A DNA stretch of 9,388 bases from Candidatus Omnitrophota bacterium (GTDB taxonomy: Bacteria > Omnitrophota > Gorgyraeia > Duberdicusellales > 4484-171): positions 1 to 9,388 of the forward strand of contig JAFGHG010000007.1 in NCBI GenBank assembly GCA_016939345.1. Direction: 5' to 3'. Position 1 is the stretch's first letter, and every line of letters begins with the position of its first letter. Made by a program: the position numbers and the translations under genes. The notes below the pieces were generated by a model that was not told the origin of the DNA, made no database searches, and saw only the letters and a program-made list of their open reading frames with translations. Below, piece after piece: positions 5,538 to 9,388 of the stretch.

Positions 5538-6806
5538 TTATTTTACCACCAGAAGCTCATTCCAGCGAGTAGTAAATCTGCCTGATTTAAAAGACTGTTT
5601 CATCTTCCAACCCTGGTCTATTCCTTCGCAAGCCATATGTATCTTTGACTCTTCAAAACGCTTATTTATGCCATCTATGAGTTTCATCAATTGCTTGTTC
5701 TTTTCACGCTCTTTATCCTTGATAAACAGAGTCATCTGAAGCCGGTTCTCGGGCATTATTTCAGCCAGATAGACCCCGCACTTTTTATAACTGTATCCCT
5801 TTTTATATATAGCCTCAAGAAGCAGTATGGCTTTTTTAGTAAATTCCGGGGTATAAGAAGACGCTTCTATTAAATTGATGCCTGCGCAGTTGGAATATTG
5901 GGGAGTCTCTTTAAAAGGGTTGGTAGACAAAAACACAGCTATGAAAGAAGCAATTGACCCCTGGCTGCGAAGTTTTTTTAAAGCTGTTGACACATGGCTG
6001 GATACTGCCTCTTTAAGCTCTGATATATCTCTTACCTCACGGCCAAAGGAACGTGAACTGACTATGGTTTTTTTATTTACATCAGCCTGCTCAAGCGCCA
6101 GGCAGGACTTTCCCTTTAATTCCCAGACCATCTTAAGACCTACTATAGTCATCTTATCCTGAACCCATATCTCAGAAGCGTTTTTTAATTCCAATGCGTT
6201 GAATATGCCTCTGTTGTTTAAAATTTTTTTGTATTGCCTTCCCACTCCCCAAATATCCTCTACAGCCACACCTGCAAGCAGGCTGTCAATATCAGGGTAA
6301 GCGCTTATGTCAAATACTCCCCTATACTGGGGATCTTTCTTGGCTATATGGTTTGCTATCTTAGCCAGGGTCTTTGTCGGCCCTATTCCGATAGATACTT
6401 CTACCCCGATCCACTGCCTGATAGTTCTTTTTATGTTTTTGATATAGGCACAGAAATCATCTATCTTTACATCTTTAAAATCCAGAAAGGCCTCATCTAT
6501 GGAATATATCTCTATATGAGGAGAAAACCGGCGAAGTATGAACATTATCCGCTGAGAGATATCTCCGTAAAGGGAATAATTGGAGGAATAAAAATATCCC
6601 TTATTTTTTTTGAGGATATCCCGGCATTTAAACAGCGGCGTACCGGTTTTAATGCCTAAAGCTTTGGCTTCGTCAGAACGCGACACAACACAGCCGTCAT
6701 TATTAGAAAGCACCACGACCGGCTTTCCTATAAGCTTAGGGTTGAATATCTTCTCGCAGGAAACGTAAAAATTATTACAATCGACTAAAGCAAAAACATG
6801 TTTCAT
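5538..6806 (-). CDS. umuC: DNA polymerase V catalytic subunit UmuC (Y-family)
   Basis: A 422-residue Y-family translesion polymerase, the usual UmuC length. The palm carries D9 in ALVDCNNFYVSC and D104-E105 in YSIDEAFLDF, the metal-binding triad. The steric-gate tyrosine that excludes ribonucleotides is at Y14. VSIGIGPTKTLAKIAN and the helix-hairpin-helix region around VEDIWGVGR follow, and the C-terminus ends in the UmuC-type FTTRWNELLVV. A sliding-clamp-binding motif QMTLF lies at 357-361. The family acts with cleaved UmuD' and RecA to copy past DNA lesions, at the cost of mutation. The ATG follows the umuD TAA with no base between, a strong sign of translational coupling. All catalytic residues are present, so the enzyme should be active. 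Confidence 0.97.
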   Translation of the reverse strand: MKHVFALVDCNNFYVSCEKIFNPKLIGKPVVVLSNNDGCVVSRSDEAKALGIKTGTPLFKCRDILKKNKGYFYSSNYSLYGDISQRIMFILRRFSPHIEIYSIDEAFLDFKDVKIDDFCAYIKNIKRTIRQWIGVEVSIGIGPTKTLAKIANHIAKKDPQYRGVFDISAYPDIDSLLAGVAVEDIWGVGRQYKKILNNRGIFNALELKNASEIWVQDKMTIVGLKMVWELKGKSCLALEQADVNKKTIVSSRSFGREVRDISELKEAVSSHVSTALKKLRSQGSIASFIAVFLSTNPFKETPQYSNCAGINLIEASSYTPEFTKKAILLLEAIYKKGYSYKKCGVYLAEIMPENRLQMTLFIKDKEREKNKQLMKLIDGINKRFEESKIHMACEGIDQGWKMKQSFKSGRFTTRWNELLVVK

Positions 6807-7232
6807 TTATACCGGATGGATAACCTGTGTTACGACTCCCCAGACTTCAAAATCCATATCTTCGCTGACCTTGACAGATTCAAAATCATCGTTCTCGGGA
6901 GTAAGATGGACCTCGCCTTTTATTTTTCTTATCCTTTTGACTGTCAGTTCTCCATTAAGCCTGGCTATAACTATCCTATTATTTACCGGCCTGAGAGAAC
7001 GGTCGACTATAAGTATATCGCCGCTGTGGATTCCGGCCTTCAGCATTGAGTCGCCCTCGACTTTTACGAAAAAAGTTGCAGCCGGATTTTTTATCAGAAA
7101 TTCATTAAGGTCCAGCTTCTTGTCAATATAGTCGTCAGCCGGCGAAGGAAAGCCAGCTGAAATGCTGGCAATGAACAAAGGGTGTTTCTGCCGAACCTTT
7201 TTCTCAAAACTATATATTTTTTTTACTTTCAT
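6807..7232 (-). CDS. umuD: UmuD, self-cleaving subunit of DNA polymerase V
   Basis: A 141-residue S24-family protein without a DNA-binding domain. The cleavage site is A26-G27 in SAGFPSP (Escherichia coli UmuD cuts C24-G25). The catalytic serine is S62 in VEGDSML and the general-base lysine is K99 in LTVKR. RecA filaments on damaged DNA stimulate self-cleavage, giving UmuD', which joins UmuC as polymerase V. It has no helix-turn-helix, so it is not LexA. The ATG at 7232 lies 36 bases after the stop of the pseudopilin gene, with no Shine-Dalgarno sequence, no clear promoter and no recognisable LexA box of the Escherichia coli or Bacillus type in the gap. Control could come from the upstream gene's promoter or from an operator of another type. 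Confidence 0.95.
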   Translation of the reverse strand: MKVKKIYSFEKKVRQKHPLFIASISAGFPSPADDYIDKKLDLNEFLIKNPAATFFVKVEGDSMLKAGIHSGDILIVDRSLRPVNNRIVIARLNGELTVKRIRKIKGEVHLTPENDDFESVKVSEDMDFEVWGVVTQVIHPV

Positions 7233-7268
7233 GTTTTGGTTCTGAAAGGGAGGGGTTTAGGCTTATGG

Positions 7269-7853
7269 TTATCTTCCGCCGATAAGGTATATTGCCACAC
7301 CGGTAAGAGGAGGGCCTGGTTCATACCTGACTCTTCCGGTAACCTTCCAATCACCGGCAATAGCCCTGTCCAGGCTGGCATCAATATACTGGGCAGCTTT
7401 TTCGGGAACATCATAAAAAAGAATTGCATTGCCAGGATTGCCGGCTGCCACGTCCGCGCTTCCATCGCCATCTAAATCATAATCAGCATTGATATTCTGA
7501 GCAACCCATATCATACCTCTAAAAGGATTATCTTCAATGGTAAGAGGCTCCTGCATGTAAGGTCCGTTCCATCCAGGTGAGCCGTCATCCTGGGTAAGAC
7601 CTTGCCACAGGGGATCAAAAGGCATTGCAGTGCTAGACTGGACAAAAGTTCCTGTATCAGACTCATACATCTTGCAGGAATGCTTTACTGCCTCTGCCAG
7701 GTCAAGAATCTTTGAAGCCTTAGCCTCTATCCTGGCTGAAGACATTATATTAATAATCAGTATAGCTAAAATAGCTATGATAGAAACAACTAGCATTAAT
7801 TCTATCAAGCTGAAGGTCTTTGAAAAAAATGGATTATTATGCTTACCTGCCAC
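7269..7853 (-). CDS. Type II secretion/type IV pseudopilin-like protein (GspG-like)
   Basis: A 194-residue prepilin-like protein. The class III signal is KTFSLIELMLVV: cleavage would fall before F14, glutamate E18 is at mature position +5, and a hydrophobic helix runs to about residue 37. The residue before the cut is Thr, not the usual Gly. The globular part has GWNGPYM (94-100), as in GspG-type major pseudopilins, and a calcium-loop-like DLDGDGSAD (126-134). It would be processed by a PilD-type peptidase and assembled into a pseudopilus or pilus across the inner membrane; no other secretion gene lies nearby. The start is GTG at 7853. An AGGAG site lies 11 bases before it, rather far, but no other in-frame start is available. 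umuD follows after 36 bases on the same strand. Confidence 0.85.
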   Translation of the reverse strand: MAGKHNNPFFSKTFSLIELMLVVSIIAILAILIINIMSSARIEAKASKILDLAEAVKHSCKMYESDTGTFVQSSTAMPFDPLWQGLTQDDGSPGWNGPYMQEPLTIEDNPFRGMIWVAQNINADYDLDGDGSADVAAGNPGNAILFYDVPEKAAQYIDASLDRAIAGDWKVTGRVRYEPGPPLTGVAIYLIGGR

Positions 7854-7876
7854 GGTTTTCTGATCTCCTAAATAAT

Positions 7877-7882
7877 ATTATA
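7877..7882 (-). promoter_or_regulatory. Perfect -10 hexamer close to the pseudopilin start
   Basis: TATAAT is found on the minus strand with no good -35 at 16-18 bases. If used, the mRNA would start near 7870, at the edge of the AGGAG ribosome binding site. It may be a secondary promoter or need an activator; it could also be chance in AT-rich DNA. Confidence 0.3.
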
Positions 7883-7949
7883 CCCTAAATAACACCAACA
7901 GCTAAATAAAATATCAGCCGCCGGCTATATAATACTGCAGAGTTCAATT

Positions 7950-7978
7950 AATATATTTTTGCAAGGTTTTTGGGTCAA
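7950..7978 (-). promoter_or_regulatory. Sigma-70-like promoter of the pseudopilin gene
   Basis: On the minus strand TTGACC (7978-7973) and TATATT (7955-7950) are exactly 17 bases apart, each matching consensus at five of six positions. It lies just after the HD-GYP stop codon. Transcription would start near 7943 and leave a leader of about 90 bases before the GTG. It could also drive umuDC and the following membrane genes by read-through. Confidence 0.55.
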
Positions 7979-7996
7979 AAAGGCAGGAAGGAAGAT

Positions 7997-8797
7997 TTAG
8001 AATCTGAATCTTTTTCTGGTAAATACGTTAACGCAGGCCTGGACGACTTCAGGGTCAAATAAAATACCCTTATTGTCAGTTATTTCTCTTAGCGCAGCCT
8101 TTACTCCTAGAGCCGGCCTGTAAGGCCGATGGGATGCCATGGCTTCGACAACATCAGCTACCGTAAGTATTCTAGACTCTAAAATTATCTTTTCGCTGGT
8201 TAATGCCCGTGGATATCCAGTGCCATTAAGCTTTTCATGGTGCTGGTATACTGCCAAAGCCACAGGCCAGGGATAATCTACGGGCTTTAATATATCATAA
8301 CCAGACTGCGAGTGGGTTTTGATTATGGCAAATTCAAGCTCTGTCAATCTACCGGGTTTGCTGAGTATTTCGGCAGGGATGCCGATCTTACCGACATCAT
8401 GGATTATCGATGCGATATATAAACCTTTTATCTGCTCTTCGTTTAAGCCTATTTCCTTGGCAATAGAGACTGCCAGTTTTGCCACCCTGCGCTGGTGTCC
8501 GGCAGTATAGGGGTCTTTTCTTTCAGCAACAGCTCCCAAAGCTATCGTTGTCTCTTCAAATACTTTCCTTGTATGCTTTTCGCTTATGGATTTATTGGAA
8601 TAGTAAATTCCCGCGTAGAGTAATATTGCAAAAAAAAGCGAATTTATTCCTATAAAAGCTGACAGGGCCCTATTAAGATCAGTAGCCCGGCTTAAAAAAA
8701 TGCTGGAAACCACCCCTAAGGCCAGAAAAGCAGCCAGGCCGACCACAAAAACCTTCAGGCACTGTGCAGAAGAATATAATCTGCGTGTATTAAGCAT
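7997..8797 (-). CDS. Membrane HD-GYP domain protein, probable cyclic-di-GMP phosphodiesterase
   Basis: A 266-residue inner-membrane protein. Two transmembrane helices (about residues 14-36 and 47-66) are separated by a short loop too small to be a sensor domain, followed by a cytoplasmic HD-GYP domain from about residue 80. Motifs are complete: GHQRRV (H101), HDVGKIGIP (H133, D134, K137), H162, HHEKLNGTGYP (H186, H187, GYP 194-196). HD-GYP enzymes hydrolyse cyclic-di-GMP, a second messenger controlling motility, pili and surface glycans. The input signal is not evident. The ATG at 8797 follows a weak AAGGGG site and a leader with three AAAGGGG repeats. An extended -10 lies upstream. The lone receiver gene in this window might act with it, but nothing shows a link. 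Confidence 0.92.
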   Translation of the reverse strand: MLNTRRLYSSAQCLKVFVVGLAAFLALGVVSSIFLSRATDLNRALSAFIGINSLFFAILLYAGIYYSNKSISEKHTRKVFEETTIALGAVAERKDPYTAGHQRRVAKLAVSIAKEIGLNEEQIKGLYIASIIHDVGKIGIPAEILSKPGRLTELEFAIIKTHSQSGYDILKPVDYPWPVALAVYQHHEKLNGTGYPRALTSEKIILESRILTVADVVEAMASHRPYRPALGVKAALREITDNKGILFDPEVVQACVNVFTRKRFRF

Positions 8798-8866
8798 AGA
8801 ACCCCTTTCTATGCCTCCCCCTTTAACCCCTTTAAGAAAACAAAAATAGCCTTATGACAGTAGACA

Positions 8867-8875
8867 AATATAACA
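8867..8875 (-). promoter_or_regulatory. Candidate extended -10 promoter of the HD-GYP gene
   Basis: On the minus strand the bases read TG-T-TATATT, an extended -10 with five of six matches to TATAAT. The -35 region is poor, as is typical of extended -10 promoters. The start would fall near 8860, giving a leader of about 60 bases that contains three AAAGGGG repeats. Confidence 0.4.
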
Positions 8876-8913
8876 TTTTTTAACGGCTCCCGGAAGAGAG
8901 AATGGTTAGCAAA

Positions 8914-8929
8914 CTGAAAGCGCTTTCAG
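8914..8929. promoter_or_regulatory. Perfect 16-base palindrome, cre/LacI-type operator match
   Basis: CTGAAAGC followed by its exact complement GCTTTCAG. The inner 14 bases fit the catabolite-responsive-element pattern bound by CcpA, and LacI-family operators more widely (TG-AA-CG-TT-CA). It overlaps the tadA stop codon and lies about 40 bases upstream of the HD-GYP extended -10. It could also fold as a six-pair hairpin in RNA, but no U-run follows, so it is not a good intrinsic terminator. Confidence 0.4.
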
Positions 8930-9388
8930 CAGATATGTGAGGGTTTTGATTTTCTTTTAGCCTTAAAAAAATCAGCAAGAATCTGGCTGCACTGTTCTTT
9001 AAGCACTTCTTGGATAACTCTTATTTTATGGTTTAAGCCAAAATCGCTTATATCAAAACAGCCGCCGAAGGCTCCTGCTTTTGGGTCTTTAGCCCCAAAT
9101 ACCAGCCGGGGTATCCTGCTTAGGATCAAAGCTCCGGCACACATAGCGCAGGGCTCTAAAGTAACATAGAGCGTACATTTATGAAGCCATTTAGAACCCA
9201 GAAAACTGCTGGCCTGAGTTATAGCCAGCATCTCAGCATGAGCTGTAGGGTCTTTTAATTTTTCAACCTGATTATAGCTTTGGGCAATGATTCTTTTCTC
9301 ATGAACAATAACCGCCCCTACAGGAACTTCATCTTCTTCCTTTGCATACAGAGCCTGCTTAAAGGCCTTCTGCATGTAAAGCTCATTT
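8926..9388 (-). CDS. tadA: tRNA-specific adenosine deaminase TadA, start beyond window
   Basis: Nearly complete TadA of the cytidine-deaminase fold. It converts adenosine 34 to inosine in the wobble position of tRNA-Arg(ACG) so that CGU, CGC and CGA codons can be read; it works as a cytoplasmic dimer. Numbering from the ATG at 9375, the catalytic centre is HAE (H46, the zinc ligand, and E48, the proton shuttle) in DPTAHAEML, with PCAMC (C76, C79) as the other zinc ligands. VPVGAV near the N-terminus and GAKDPKAGAFGG after the core are typical of TadA rather than of cytidine or guanine deaminases. The frame stays open upstream of 9375 to the window edge with residues NELY, and TadA proteins usually begin a few residues before this point, so the true start probably lies just outside. 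Confidence 0.95.
   Translation of the reverse strand, partial: NELYMQKAFKQALYAKEEDEVPVGAVIVHEKRIIAQSYNQVEKLKDPTAHAEMLAITQASSFLGSKWLHKCTLYVTLEPCAMCAGALILSRIPRLVFGAKDPKAGAFGGCFDISDFGLNHKIRVIQEVLKEQCSQILADFFKAKRKSKPSHIC

Noticed and set aside
6234..6659. 141-codon open frame on the plus strand
   Set aside because: It lies fully inside umuC on the other strand, where all catalytic motifs are intact; its translation has no recognisable domain.
6807..7232. LexA repressor instead of UmuD
   Set aside because: The protein starts only 26 residues before the cleavage site, leaving no room for a helix-turn-helix domain, and it is fused in operon to umuC.
8114..8128. CGGCCT-GTA-AGGCCG hairpin
   Set aside because: It is inside the HD-GYP coding region and comes from codons of the repeated RPYRP stretch; no U-run follows.
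8798..8925. Possible signal recognition particle RNA (ffs), often found beside tadA
   Set aside because: The conserved GGAAG/GNRA tip and flanking helix sequences of SRP RNA are not present on either strand.

Overview
The window reads as a chromosomal segment of an AT-rich, uncultivated-type Gram-negative bacterium. The mix of a type II secretion/type IV pseudopilin-like protein, an HD-GYP protein, a UmuD/UmuC pair and a PqqD/HPr-kinase-like sugar cluster would suit Omnitrophota or a relative. That is an impression from gene content and cannot be proved from this sequence. No rRNA, tRNA, CRISPR array, transposase or integrase was seen, and no stretch longer than about 130 bases lacks a gene.

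Left block, plus strand, 41-3927: five closely packed genes. They encode a class I SAM-dependent methyltransferase, a PqqD-domain protein with a conserved-looking C-terminal tail, an HPr-kinase-like P-loop protein, and two GT2 glycosyltransferases. None of the five has a clear Shine-Dalgarno sequence. A near-consensus promoter is placed so that the PqqD-domain mRNA should start at or next to its ATG (leaderless). The block resembles PqqD/HprK-related/glycosyltransferase clusters that are known but biochemically uncharacterised. It probably makes or decorates a surface glycan or a peptide-linked product.

Middle block, minus strand, read right to left from 7853 to 4017: a pseudopilin-like protein, umuD, umuC, three small membrane proteins of 67, 107 and 88 residues, then after a 109-base gap a membrane-anchored six-cysteine miniprotein and a lone response-regulator receiver domain. 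umuD and umuC abut (TAA directly followed by ATG). The 67- and 107-residue genes follow UmuC with a gap of 6 bases and an overlap of 17 bases, and the 88-residue gene begins 7 bases after them. This is a translesion-polymerase operon with a tail of unrecognised membrane miniproteins.

Right block, minus strand: a two-helix membrane HD-GYP protein (7997-8797), probably a cyclic-di-GMP phosphodiesterase, and tadA (from 8926, running off the right edge), the tRNA A34 deaminase. A perfect 16-base palindrome matching the CcpA/LacI-family operator pattern overlaps the tadA stop codon.

The two most promising leads are the PqqD-tail/HprK-like/GT2/methyltransferase cluster and the umuDC operon with its small membrane proteins.
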